Source: JBOFDK01 sp051650305 (GTDB lineage: Bacteria; Bacillota; Clostridia; Lachnospirales; Cellulosilyticaceae). From it: a stretch of 15,545 bases of DNA. A model generated the notes under the pieces. The model searched no databases. It was given only the letters and a program-made list of their open reading frames with translations, and was not told where the DNA came from. Positions within the stretch are counted from its first letter, which is position 1; the number at the start of each line of letters is the position of its first letter. The position numbers and the translations under genes are program-made. The stretch lies in assembly GCA_051650305.1 (NCBI GenBank), contig JBOFIT010000115.1:1-15545 (forward strand). Reading direction: 5' to 3'. Below, piece after piece: positions 1 to 7,808 of the stretch.

Positions 1-972
1 ACCGCTAGAGATATTATTAATATGAAAAACAGCGGATTGAAGCGCTGTGTTTCCAGTGTTACTTATACTGCAAGTTGTATTAATGGGTAAGCCAGGGCGT
101 GTATAATCAGGGGTATAGAGGGATATTTTGCCTTGTATAGCAGGTGGTTGGATCTGAAAAGTATTGCCTACGGTAAAAGGCCCTTGTAAGGAAATGCTCG
201 TATAGGAAAATGCAGCAGATACATTATAGGTGTTACCAGTAGCAAGCCCAGGTAGGGTACTCCCTTTAAAGCGTATACGATACTTAGTACCTTTATAAGC
301 AGGAATGAGAAAGGTAAAGTGCTGTGAATCTACACGTGTACCTGTGATACCGTCGGCCCGAGGGTCTGCGAAGCGATTATCTGAGATATCTAGACCCGTA
401 ATGGTATAATCTGTGGCTAGGGAAAACTCAGGCGGTAGTGTTTCAGAGAGGTTAAGTTGAGTGATAGCAGCACCAGGATCACCGATGTTTTCTAAGATGA
501 TGTCATAAGCGAAGATATCCCCTGCTGCACCCCCGGTAACATTTGGGAGGATGATAGTCTGTGTGGCTATAAAGTGAGGGGTGACGCTAAGGGTGACCGT
601 AGGAGACGTGAAGATTTGAGGGGCCTCGCCTGGAACAAGGACAGTAACGGTCATAGCAGCCTGCGTGTTGTTCGGTGTAGATGTCTTAAAAGTGGCGTAG
701 AGGTCGAAGTAGAAAGAAACACCAGCTTCTGTAAGTGGTACCAAATCAAAGGTAAGGTTTGTACCATTTGGCGCAGGAGATTCGGTGATGGATTGGACTG
801 GATAGCTAGGGGTATGGTAGGTGACATCCAAGGTGTCAGGTAAAAAACAAATAAGCTGAATGTTGCTACCAGGATTGGTAGTCAAGCTGTTGAAACTGGC
901 ATCAATAAAAAATTTAACGGTGTCTACGTAGGTGACAATGCTTTTTTCAAGACTTAAATAGACATTGGTCAT
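1..972 (-). CDS. DUF11-type conserved-repeat surface protein, N-terminal part (cut by window edge)
   Basis: The frame is open from an ATG at 972 down to base 1, giving 324 codons with no stop, so the C-terminus lies outside the window. The start is supported by AGGAGGG about seven bases upstream. I see no signal peptide; the N-terminus (MTNVYLSLEKSIVTYVDT) goes straight into a beta-rich, Thr/Ser/Asn/Pro-rich protein. Residues 125-300 form one repeat, with ENIGDPGAAITQLNLSETLP near 161-180. A second repeat begins near 302 with ISNTGNTALQ. The 'N-x-G-N/D' turn followed by alternating hydrophobics is typical of DUF11 or 'conserved repeat domain' proteins, which are surface or adhesive modules. 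In spore formers such proteins without a signal peptide can be spore-surface components, but that is inference here. The gene runs away from the S1-domain gene and is separated from it by a terminator. Family call is moderate and function unknown. Confidence 0.75.
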   Translation of the reverse strand, partial: MTNVYLSLEKSIVTYVDTVKFFIDASFNSLTTNPGSNIQLICFLPDTLDVTYHTPSYPVQSITESPAPNGTNLTFDLVPLTEAGVSFYFDLYATFKTSTPNNTQAAMTVTVLVPGEAPQIFTSPTVTLSVTPHFIATQTIILPNVTGGAAGDIFAYDIILENIGDPGAAITQLNLSETLPPEFSLATDYTITGLDISDNRFADPRADGITGTRVDSQHFTFLIPAYKGTKYRIRFKGSTLPGLATGNTYNVSAAFSYTSISLQGPFTVGNTFQIQPPAIQGKISLYTPDYTRPGLPINTTCSISNTGNTALQSAVFHINNISSG

Positions 973-1052
973 AGTGGTCCCTCCTGAAGATAGTTGTTCC
1001 ATATTATATAATATAAAAGAAGGGTGGAATTGGTGAATAAAATAAAGCAAGA

Positions 1053-1114
1053 GTGTATAAAAATAGGCATAAAAAAACAAGTGTCTAAGAACCCTTGTTT
1101 TCTTATGCCTATTT
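1053..1114 (-). terminator. Rho-independent terminator of the S1-domain gene
   Basis: A 12-bp perfect outer stem (1061-1072 with 1103-1114) continues after one mismatch into an inner 8-bp stem (1074-1081 with 1094-1101) around a 12-base loop. On the minus strand it is followed by a TATTTTTAT tract. It lies just beyond the stop of the minus-strand S1-domain gene and separates that gene from the repeat protein further on. Confidence 0.85.
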
Positions 1115-1124
1115 GGAAATGACA

Positions 1125-1490
1125 CTAACGATTGTTAAGACGCTTATTAAGATCAGCTTGACGGTCGTTAGAATCTTTTAAGAACCCTTTCATAAGGTTT
1201 TCAAAGTCTTCCACTGGATTTTCTTTTTTGGGTGGTTTTGATTGTGAAGGTTTAGCATTCTTCATAGAAAGAGAAATCTTACCCTTCTCTCCATCGATAG
1301 ATAAAATCTTAACCTTTACTTTGTCCCCCACTTTGACAGCCTCATTGATGTTTTCTAAGAAGCCATGTGTTACGTGTGAGATATGCACTAACCCTTGAGT
1401 AGTTTCATCTAACGCAACAAATGCTCCGAAAGGTTTAACACCTGTTACTGTACCTTCGATAATTTGCCCAACTTGAAATTTTTCAGACAT
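1125..1490 (-). CDS. S1-domain RNA-binding protein (YabR/YugI-like)
   Basis: This 121-residue protein has one S1 (OB-fold) RNA-binding domain at residues 1-77. Visible motifs are GQIIEGTVTGVKPFGAFVAL, GLVHISHV and the C-terminal strand GKISLSMKNAK. A basic, Lys/Pro-rich linker (79-92) leads to a short charged tail, VEDFENLMKGFLKDSNDR. That tail resembles the end of Bacillus YabR, and the domain resembles YabR and YugI (general stress protein 13). Proteins of this family associate with ribosomes or mRNA; the exact target is not readable here. The ATG has TAGGAG eight bases upstream. The gene is divergent from recJ and has its own extended -10 promoter and terminator, so it is probably monocistronic. 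Length matches the family. Confidence 0.9.
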   Translation of the reverse strand: MSEKFQVGQIIEGTVTGVKPFGAFVALDETTQGLVHISHVTHGFLENINEAVKVGDKVKVKILSIDGEKGKISLSMKNAKPSQSKPPKKENPVEDFENLMKGFLKDSNDRQADLNKRLNNR

Positions 1491-1523
1491 GATAACACTC
1501 CTAATTAATGTAAATACTCATAA

Positions 1524-1553
1524 ATTATATCATAAGAATAATTCTATTGTATA
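1524..1553 (-). promoter_or_regulatory. Extended -10 sigma-A promoter of the S1-domain gene
   Basis: On the minus strand there is TGATATAAT (1532-1524), a perfect -10 with a TG extension. A weak -35-like TATACA lies 18 bases upstream. It is about 35 bases before the ATG at 1490. It faces away from the recJ promoter, so both genes share one A/T-rich intergenic region. Confidence 0.7.
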
Positions 1554-1589
1554 GATATAAAAATAAATAAATAGGACTTAGAAAAAATA

Positions 1590-1598
1590 TGTTATAAT
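1590..1598 (+). promoter_or_regulatory. Extended -10 sigma-A promoter of recJ
   Basis: TGTTATAAT is a perfect TATAAT preceded by TG and one base. No good -35 hexamer is visible 16-18 bases upstream, which is common for extended -10 promoters. The recJ start codon lies about 30 bases downstream. Confidence 0.7.
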
Positions 1599-1627
1599 AA
1601 AATCATCCAGCAGAAAGGGTGAATCAC

Positions 1628-3898
1628 TTGTTACCAAATAATTACAAATGGCGTATGAAGCCCATAGAGACACACGGAAATATTGTAGAAAAAGTATTGT
1701 ACGGAAGAGGGATTTGTGAAGAAGCGGAAAGACAGGTATTTTTAAAACCATCTAAAGCACATATGCACTCACCGTATTTGATGAATGATATGGACCTCGC
1801 AGTGAAGCGTATACAGGAAGCGAAGGTGAACAACGAGCATATAGTAATCTACGGTGACTATGACGTGGACGGCGTTACAAGTACATCTATTTTATACATG
1901 TTTTTAAAGGAGCAAGGGTATGAAGTATCGTACTATATACCCAATCGTACAGAAGAGGGCTATGGTCTAAATAATGGGGCGCTTCTTAAGATTAGTCAGT
2001 ACGGACAGCTCCTCATTACCGTTGATACAGGGATTGCAGCAATAGGGGAAGTAGCATATGGCAAAAGTTTAGGACTAGATATTATCGTAACAGATCACCA
2101 TGAGTGCCAAGAGACACTTCCTGATGCGTACTGTATCCTGAATCCTAAGCGTCCAGATACTACATATCCTTTTGATGCATTAGCAGGCGTAGGGGTGACA
2201 TTCAAGCTTATCCACGGCTTAGCCCTTGCGGAAGATGCAGAAGACAAGATATGGAAATACATCGATATCGTGGCACTGGGGACAGTAGCAGACGTGGTAC
2301 CTTTGGAGAAGGAGAATCGTGTCATTACGTATTTAGGATTTAAGCAGATGCAGGAGTCTATACACTTAGGAATTAAAGCACTCTTAGACCTCCTACAAAG
2401 TGACACGACCAAGATCACCTCAAACATTATCGGGTATCAATTAGGGCCACGTATTAATGCGGCAGGGCGTATCAGTGATGCGAAGATAGGCGTGGAACTA
2501 CTGACAACCACAGACCAAGGGGAAGCTACACGCATCGCACAGCTTTTAGACGAAGAAAATAAAAAGCGACAAGATATGGAGCAGGCTATCTTACTTGAGG
2601 CCGAAAAGTACATTGAAGAGCACATTGATATCGACAAAGAAAAGATTATTATCGTTGCAGGGGAAAACTGGCATCATGGTGTCATCGGAATCGTCGCGTC
2701 AAGGATTCTTGGGAAGTACTACAAGCCAACCATTGTACTTACCAAAGAAGACGGCATTTATTCAGGGTCAGCACGAAGTGTGGAAGGATTCAATATCTTT
2801 GAGGCCATCAGTTCAGTAAAAGACAGGCTACTGCGTTTTGGGGGCCATGAAATGGCAGCAGGACTTTCACTAAACGAAGAGGAATTAGATGCTTTTAGGA
2901 GAGAACTGAATGCCTATGGTGAAAATCTACTGACAGAAGACATCCTCACACCAGGGCTTGAAGTGGACTTAGAAGTAGATGCTAAAGATTTATCACTAGG
3001 TCTATGTGAGCAATTAGAAGGACTGGAACCTTTTGGTGTGAGTAATCCGACGCCTATCTTTGCAGTGAAAGGTCTGGTACAATATGCTCAGAAGATAGGG
3101 CAAGATAAGCATCTGAAGATATCCATCCAAAAAGGCCATCAAGTATTACATGGGGTAGGTTTTGATAAAGGATACTTGGCGGACTGCTTAACAGAAGGGG
3201 AAGAAGTGGTCATGGCATGTGAGCTGACGAAGAATACTTGGAATGGGAAGACTTCCTTGCAGCTTCGTATCAAAGATATCATGTCACCACAAGAGAAAAT
3301 CCTTAGAAGTAAGTACTATATGGGACTGTATAGATACTTGCAAGTTCCTGAAGCTATCAACCTAGAAAAGCTACAGTTAGTACCCGTAGATCCTAAAAAA
3401 GAGCAGCCTATAGATGCCTATACGGAAAAAGGATTTGAAAAACTCATAAAGAGTCAAGAAAACCAAGAAAAAAGCATTACCAAACTTGTAGATTTATGGT
3501 ATAATGGATGTCGCGTCTTCAATCAAGACGGTCATTATGAATGGGATTTTAAGTCGGAGGCTACATACCCTTGTCTGAATCAATCCCTAACCAACCATAT
3601 TGAACAATTACCAATGATGATCCCAAGTTATGTGGATTGTAAAGATGTCTATAAGTATTTTAGGATAGGCGACGGCCGTCTGTATATGCATAAAGTAGTT
3701 GAACATTTTGTAAGTCGTCATATGACAGAATACAAGATGCTTCAAATATTAGATATATTTAGTGAATTAGAACTGATAAGTTATACACTAACTGAGGGCG
3801 AGATCCATTATACATTAGGAAAAACAAGTAAAACCCAGCTTGAAAAATCACCAAGATACATGACTTTGCAAAAATATGAGCAAAGTATAAGTAACTAA
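1628..3898 (+). CDS. recJ: Single-stranded-DNA-specific 5'-3' exonuclease RecJ
   Basis: RecJ degrades single-stranded DNA 5' to 3' in recombination and mismatch or base-excision repair, using a DHH phosphoesterase core with divalent metal. The DHH motifs are visible: YGDYDVDG (about residues 75-82), VTDHHE (156-158 for DHH), WHHGVIGIVASR and the DHHA1 motif RFGGHEMAAG. An OB-fold region follows, then a long extension to residue 756, as in Firmicute RecJ proteins such as Bacillus YrvE. Start choice: a GTG at 1619 opens the same frame but overlaps the ribosome site. AGAAAGGGTG (1612-1621) sits six bases before a TTG at 1628, so I chose TTG; it changes only three residues. The stop is 20 bases before apt, suggesting one transcript. 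Identification is firm, start moderate. Confidence 0.95.
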   Translation: MLPNNYKWRMKPIETHGNIVEKVLYGRGICEEAERQVFLKPSKAHMHSPYLMNDMDLAVKRIQEAKVNNEHIVIYGDYDVDGVTSTSILYMFLKEQGYEVSYYIPNRTEEGYGLNNGALLKISQYGQLLITVDTGIAAIGEVAYGKSLGLDIIVTDHHECQETLPDAYCILNPKRPDTTYPFDALAGVGVTFKLIHGLALAEDAEDKIWKYIDIVALGTVADVVPLEKENRVITYLGFKQMQESIHLGIKALLDLLQSDTTKITSNIIGYQLGPRINAAGRISDAKIGVELLTTTDQGEATRIAQLLDEENKKRQDMEQAILLEAEKYIEEHIDIDKEKIIIVAGENWHHGVIGIVASRILGKYYKPTIVLTKEDGIYSGSARSVEGFNIFEAISSVKDRLLRFGGHEMAAGLSLNEEELDAFRRELNAYGENLLTEDILTPGLEVDLEVDAKDLSLGLCEQLEGLEPFGVSNPTPIFAVKGLVQYAQKIGQDKHLKISIQKGHQVLHGVGFDKGYLADCLTEGEEVVMACELTKNTWNGKTSLQLRIKDIMSPQEKILRSKYYMGLYRYLQVPEAINLEKLQLVPVDPKKEQPIDAYTEKGFEKLIKSQENQEKSITKLVDLWYNGCRVFNQDGHYEWDFKSEATYPCLNQSLTNHIEQLPMMIPSYVDCKDVYKYFRIGDGRLYMHKVVEHFVSRHMTEYKMLQILDIFSELELISYTLTEGEIHYTLGKTSKTQLEKSPRYMTLQKYEQSISN

Positions 3899-3918
3899 TA
3901 ACATTTAGGAGGAAAAGT

Positions 3919-4431
3919 ATGAGTTTATATTCACTTATTCGTGACGTGGAAAACTTCCCAAAAGAGGGAATACTTTTTAGAGACATTACACCATTACTTC
4001 AAGATCCACAAGGTTTAGTAGAAGCAGTAGACCTTATGGCAAAAGAAGTAGAAGGTGTGGATTTTGATTTAGTAATCGGGCCAGAATCAAGAGGATTCAT
4101 CTTCGGTGTGCCTTTAGCATACAAACTACAAAAAGGGTTTATTCCTGTAAGAAAACCAGGAAAACTTCCTTATAAGACTGTATCTGAAAGCTACGATTTA
4201 GAGTACGGTAGCAATACGATTGAAATGCATATCGATTCAATCAAGCCAGGCCAAAAAGTCGTTATCATCGATGACTTATTAGCTACAGGTGGTACAACAA
4301 AAGCTATGGTAGACTTAATCGAAAGACTTGGTGGCGAAGTTGTAAAAATCGTATACCTTATTGAATTAGAAGGTCTTAACGGACGTAGCGTATTAGAAGG
4401 ACAAAATATTGTATCTTTATTAAAATACTAA
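3919..4431 (+). CDS. apt: Adenine phosphoribosyltransferase
   Basis: Apt makes AMP from adenine and PRPP, salvaging adenine in the cytoplasm. The 170-residue length is standard. The PRPP-binding motif VVIIDDLLATGGT lies at residues 114-126. IGPESRGFIFG (about 53-63) and the flexible-loop region RKPGKLPYKT (78-87) are also characteristic. AGGAGG at 3907-3912 is six bases before the ATG. It follows recJ by 20 bases and is followed by a strong terminator, so recJ-apt probably forms one unit. Apt next to rel is a conserved order in Firmicutes, placing PRPP and purine metabolism beside ppGpp control. Confidence 0.97.
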   Translation: MSLYSLIRDVENFPKEGILFRDITPLLQDPQGLVEAVDLMAKEVEGVDFDLVIGPESRGFIFGVPLAYKLQKGFIPVRKPGKLPYKTVSESYDLEYGSNTIEMHIDSIKPGQKVVIIDDLLATGGTTKAMVDLIERLGGEVVKIVYLIELEGLNGRSVLEGQNIVSLLKY

Positions 4432-4444
4432 GGTATTCACAAAG

Positions 4445-4485
4445 AGACGTTTTTGAAAGTATCCACTTTAAAACGTCTTTTTTTA
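4445..4485 (+). terminator. Rho-independent terminator after apt
   Basis: The outer stem AGACGTTTT/AAAACGTCT (4445-4453 with 4470-4478) is perfect. An inner AAAG/CTTT pair extends it, and it is followed by a run of T to 4484. It lies 14 bases after the apt stop and should end the recJ-apt transcript. Confidence 0.9.
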
Positions 4486-4520
4486 TATAAAAACATAAAA
4501 AACATCGAAAAACATGAAAA

Positions 4521-4553
4521 AAGATAAAAAGTGGCATAGCCACTTTTTATTTT
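4521..4553 (+). other. Second strong hairpin between apt and rel
   Basis: AAAAAGTGGC (4526-4535) pairs perfectly with GCCACTTTTT (4539-4548) across a three-base ATA loop. Further A-T and G-T pairs lengthen the stem on both sides, and TTTT follows. It resembles a back-up or bidirectional terminator. It ends only five bases before the -35 of the rel promoter, so it lies upstream of that transcript rather than in its leader. Confidence 0.6.
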
Positions 4554-4557
4554 AGCA

Positions 4558-4586
4558 TTGAATTTTCAAGATAACATGACTATAAT
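4558..4586 (+). promoter_or_regulatory. Sigma-A promoter of rel
   Basis: TTGAAT (4558-4563) and TATAAT (4581-4586) are separated by exactly 17 bases, close to the vegetative consensus. The predicted start lies near 4593, leaving a leader of roughly 40 bases before the rel ATG. This lets rel and dtd be expressed independently of recJ-apt. Confidence 0.8.
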
Positions 4587-4634
4587 ATAAACTAATATAA
4601 AAATTATGCCAACGCGAAGAAAAGGGGGTAGACG

Positions 4635-6866
4635 ATGCCAGAGAAAATTTATAACGACCTTATTAATAGAATACGTTCATACCATCCTTCTGATAATTTG
4701 AAGTTAGTAGAAGATGCCTATGCCCTTGCGTCAAAAGCACACGATGGACAACTCAGAAAGTCAGGGGAGCCGTATATTATCCACCCGCTTCAAGTTGCAT
4801 ATATACTAGCGGATTTAGAGCTGGATATGGAATCAATCACAGCAGGGATACTACATGACGTTGTAGAAGATACAGATTATACGACTGAAGATATCGAGAG
4901 ATTATTTAATAAAGAAGTAGCACTTCTTGTAGATGGTGTGACCAAACTTGGACAAATCCAGTATGCATCAAGTGATAAGGCGATGCAAAAGGAAGAAATA
5001 CAAGCAGAAAACTACAGGAAGATGTTTCTTGCTATGGCACAAGACATCCGTGTCGTTCTTATAAAACTTGCAGATAGACTGCACAATATGCAAACACTTA
5101 AGTTTATGCCACCGCATAAACAAAAAGAAAAGGCCCAAGAGACCTTAAATATTTATGCGCCTATTGCACACCGATTAGGGATATGTAAAATTAAAGCAGA
5201 ACTTGAAGACTTATCACTACGTTATATCGAACCAGAAGTGTACTATGATTTAGCCCAACAAATAGCTCAGAAGAGAGTAGAGCGTGTACACTATATTGAG
5301 GCTGTCGTGAAGCAAATGAAAGAACGCCTTAAAGATGCCCAGATTGACTGTATGGTAGAAGGTAGACCGAAGCACTTCTTCAGTATCTATAAGAAGATTG
5401 TCAATAAAAGTAAGACACTGGACCAAATCTACGATTTATTTGCAGTACGTGTCATTGTCAAAGACATTAAGGACTGCTACGGTGTACTAGGTATTATCCA
5501 TGAGATGTACACACCAATCCCAGGCAGATTTAAAGACTATATAGCGATGCCAAAGCCAAATATGTATCAGTCACTCCATACAACCCTTATGGGAAGCGAA
5601 GGAACGCCATTTGAGATGCAGATTCGTACAGAAGATATGCATCGTACGGCAGAGTACGGTATCGCAGCACACTGGAAGTACAAAGAAGGTAAGCATGAAG
5701 ACGGCATGATCGATAAGTCTGAGGAGAAGCTTTCTTGGCTTAAGGAAATCCTTGAGTGGCAAAGAGAGATGGACGACAATGCAGAGTTTATGAATGCACT
5801 GAAAGTCGACTTAGACATTTATACAGACCAAGTGTACGTCTTTACACCAAAAGGTGAACTACTGACACTACCAAAGGGTGCTACACCGATTGACTTTGCG
5901 TATATTATCCATAGTGATATCGGAAACAAAATGGTAGGTGCAAAAGTCAATGGTAAGATCGTAACCTTCGAGTATGTGATTAAGACAGGGGACCGTATCG
6001 AGATTCTGACTTCACAGAACTCTAAAGGGCCAAGTAGAGACTGGCTAAATATCGTTAAGAGTGCTCAAGCACGTAATAAAATCAATCAGTGGTTTAGAAA
6101 GCAGTTCAAAAAAGAAGATATCATACGTGGTAAAGAGTTATTAGAGCTTTGTGCAAGACAAAGAGGCTATGCTTTAAGCACCCTTTTAGACAGTAGCATG
6201 ATAGAAAACGTATGTAAGCGCTACGGCCTTAAGACTTGGGAATCTGTATGTGCTGCCATCGGGTATGGTAGTATCAAAGAAAAGCAAGTCATTCAGCGTA
6301 TCTTAGATGAAAGTGGTAGACTGAAAAAAGTCATGCCAACAGCACAGGAAATCCTAGCGGCGCATAGTGAGAAAGTCATGCAAGAGCCAGAGGATGCACC
6401 GAAGAAGAGCAAGAGTGGCATTATGGTACATGGCGTAGGCGACGTGGCAGTACGTTTCTCTAAATGCTGTAGACCATTACCAGGTGATGAGATTGTAGGA
6501 TACATCACAAGAGGACGTGGGGTATCTATCCATCGTACAGACTGTGTCAATGTCATCCATATGCCAGAAGATGAAAAAGAGCGCCTTATTGATGCACAGT
6601 GGTTTGAAGAGAATGTCAATAAGCGTACGTATATCACAGAAATCCAAATTACAGGTGGCGATAGACTAGGCATTATCGTGGATATCTCAAAGACACTTAC
6701 CGATATGCGTATCCCAGTAAAATCTCTCAATGCGAGAACGACAAAAAATCAAGATACGATCTTTAATATTCGTATCGAGATAGTGAGCACCCAGCAATTA
6801 GATGAGATTATCCGTAAAGTAAGACAAATCAGAGATGTCCTAGACGTCCAAAGAGTATCTTCCTAA
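4635..6866 (+). CDS. relA: Bifunctional (p)ppGpp synthetase/hydrolase, Rel/SpoT type
   Basis: Rel makes (p)ppGpp from ATP and GTP/GDP on stalled ribosomes and hydrolyses it otherwise, setting the stringent response. At 743 residues the domains are all present. The HD hydrolase has H50, HD 74-75, ED 78-79 and D147/N151 in LADRLHNM, so hydrolysis should be intact. The synthetase carries RFKDYIAMPKPNMYQSLHTT at 298-317; RFKD is the bifunctional signature rather than the RelA-only acidic form. Its EMQIRT motif follows at 327-332. A TGS domain spans about 395-457, the conserved-cysteine region CCRPLPGDEIVGYITRGRGV starts at 611, and an ACT domain fills about 668-743. The ribosome site is an A/G-rich AGGGGG. 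The stop overlaps the dtd ribosome site, indicating co-transcription. Often named relA or rel in Firmicutes. Confidence 0.97.
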   Translation: MPEKIYNDLINRIRSYHPSDNLKLVEDAYALASKAHDGQLRKSGEPYIIHPLQVAYILADLELDMESITAGILHDVVEDTDYTTEDIERLFNKEVALLVDGVTKLGQIQYASSDKAMQKEEIQAENYRKMFLAMAQDIRVVLIKLADRLHNMQTLKFMPPHKQKEKAQETLNIYAPIAHRLGICKIKAELEDLSLRYIEPEVYYDLAQQIAQKRVERVHYIEAVVKQMKERLKDAQIDCMVEGRPKHFFSIYKKIVNKSKTLDQIYDLFAVRVIVKDIKDCYGVLGIIHEMYTPIPGRFKDYIAMPKPNMYQSLHTTLMGSEGTPFEMQIRTEDMHRTAEYGIAAHWKYKEGKHEDGMIDKSEEKLSWLKEILEWQREMDDNAEFMNALKVDLDIYTDQVYVFTPKGELLTLPKGATPIDFAYIIHSDIGNKMVGAKVNGKIVTFEYVIKTGDRIEILTSQNSKGPSRDWLNIVKSAQARNKINQWFRKQFKKEDIIRGKELLELCARQRGYALSTLLDSSMIENVCKRYGLKTWESVCAAIGYGSIKEKQVIQRILDESGRLKKVMPTAQEILAAHSEKVMQEPEDAPKKSKSGIMVHGVGDVAVRFSKCCRPLPGDEIVGYITRGRGVSIHRTDCVNVIHMPEDEKERLIDAQWFEENVNKRTYITEIQITGGDRLGIIVDISKTLTDMRIPVKSLNARTTKNQDTIFNIRIEIVSTQQLDEIIRKVRQIRDVLDVQRVSS

Positions 6867-6876
6867 GGAGACGCGT

Positions 6877-7326
6877 ATGAGAGCAGTGGTACAGAGAGTA
6901 AATGAAGCAAGTGTAGCGATAGATGGTAAGTGTGTAGGGAGCATCCAAAAAGGTATCATGGTACTGGTAGGTATTAGTGCTTCAGACACACCTAAAGATA
7001 TGGCGTATATTGCCAATAAAATCACAGGGTTACGTATCTTTGAAGATGCAGAAGGCAAGATGAATTTATCCGTAAAAGATATAGAAGGTAGCATGCTCAT
7101 TGTACCCAACTTCACACTGTATGGGGATGTGACAAAGGGAATGCGCCCAAGCTTTATAGCGTCAGGAAGTGTCCAAGAGGCTAAAGTGAAATACGAAGCA
7201 TTTTTAGAAGTGCTAAAGGAAAGCCAAGTACCTTTTGAGACAGGTGAATTCCAAGCAGATATGCAGGTAGCACTTACAAATGATGGGCCTGTGACCATTC
7301 TTCTTGATAGCAGCAAATTATTTTAA
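6877..7326 (+). CDS. dtd: D-aminoacyl-tRNA deacylase
   Basis: Dtd hydrolyses D-amino acids from mischarged tRNA, a proofreading step in translation. The 149-residue length, the start MRAVVQRVNEASV, the FTLYGD segment (79-84), RPSF (90-93) and the C-terminal NDGPVT (135-140, with the Gly-cisPro pair at 137-138) identify the family. One oddity: the family's usual SQ before FTL (S77 and Q78 in E. coli numbering, which aligns without gaps here) reads P77-N78. SQFT lines the active site in described Dtd enzymes, so this is a notable change, although natural variants exist. AAGGAG overlaps the rel stop and is followed six bases later by the ATG, so translation is probably coupled to rel. A terminator follows directly. 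Confidence 0.95.
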   Translation: MRAVVQRVNEASVAIDGKCVGSIQKGIMVLVGISASDTPKDMAYIANKITGLRIFEDAEGKMNLSVKDIEGSMLIVPNFTLYGDVTKGMRPSFIASGSVQEAKVKYEAFLEVLKESQVPFETGEFQADMQVALTNDGPVTILLDSSKLF

Positions 7327-7333
7327 ATGCAAG

Positions 7334-7373
7334 AGAGTATGTCACCACATGAAGGAGGCATACTCTTTTTTTC
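7334..7373 (+). terminator. Rho-independent terminator after dtd
   Basis: AGAGTATG (7334-7341) pairs with CATACTCT (7359-7366) around a 17-base loop and is followed by six T. The loop contains GGAGG. It should end the rel-dtd transcript, but I see no clear promoter before the next gene at 7395, so partial read-through is possible. Confidence 0.85.
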
Positions 7374-7394
7374 TAAAAACAAGGAGGGATTTAG

Positions 7395-7805
7395 ATGATT
7401 TATTACAGACGCAATACATTCAGTGACAAGGCCATATCCTTTATGGGAGTGATGCTAGGCGTTATCTTTATGTACAACAATGTCCAGAGATTTCAGATAC
7501 TCGGGAATTTTAATGTGATTGATTTAATCGTAGCCTTTATAGGATTAGGCGTAGGCGTACTTTTTTTATATACCTCACGATTTAAATACCTAGAAATTGA
7601 ACAAAATAAACTCGTATGGTACACTTGCTTTTTCAGAAAGCATACATTAACCAAAGACCAAATCAAAGATATCACCACAAGACAGCGATACTACATCGTG
7701 TCACGCCATAAGGGCAGTGATATTTGGATTTCAAAGTTTTATATTCGTAAAGAAAATGATGTAGCAGTCCATGAGGCGCTTAAAAAGCTTATAGAAGGGA
7801 AGTAG
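7395..7805 (+). CDS. Small two-helix membrane protein, PH-like (unrecognised)
   Basis: I do not recognise a named family. The 136-residue protein has a short basic N-terminus (MIYYRRNTFSDK) and two predicted membrane helices at about 13-28 and 40-60. A cytosolic-type beta-rich region (64-119) follows: LEIEQNKLVWYTCFFRKHTL, then KDITTRQRYYIVSRHKGSDI. This 'membrane anchor plus short beta domain plus C-terminal helix' layout resembles bacterial PH-like (bPH or DUF304-type) proteins; that is a resemblance, not a match. AAGGAGG lies seven bases before the ATG. The stop is only three bases before the next start, so it is co-translated with the metallo-hydrolase. No role can be read from the context. 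Confidence 0.8.
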   Translation: MIYYRRNTFSDKAISFMGVMLGVIFMYNNVQRFQILGNFNVIDLIVAFIGLGVGVLFLYTSRFKYLEIEQNKLVWYTCFFRKHTLTKDQIKDITTRQRYYIVSRHKGSDIWISKFYIRKENDVAVHEALKKLIEGK

Positions 7806-7808
7806 ACC

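Noticed and set aside
574..843. Plus-strand open frame of 89 codons within the repeat-protein gene
   Set aside because: No ribosome site, arginine-rich composition typical of an antisense shadow, and the minus frame is open across the entire region with a good start signal.
1001..1014. Perfect 14-base A/T palindrome upstream of the repeat-protein gene
   Set aside because: It consists only of A and T in an A/T-rich promoter region, where such palindromes arise easily; it contains a TATAAT but no matching -35, so I do not call an operator.
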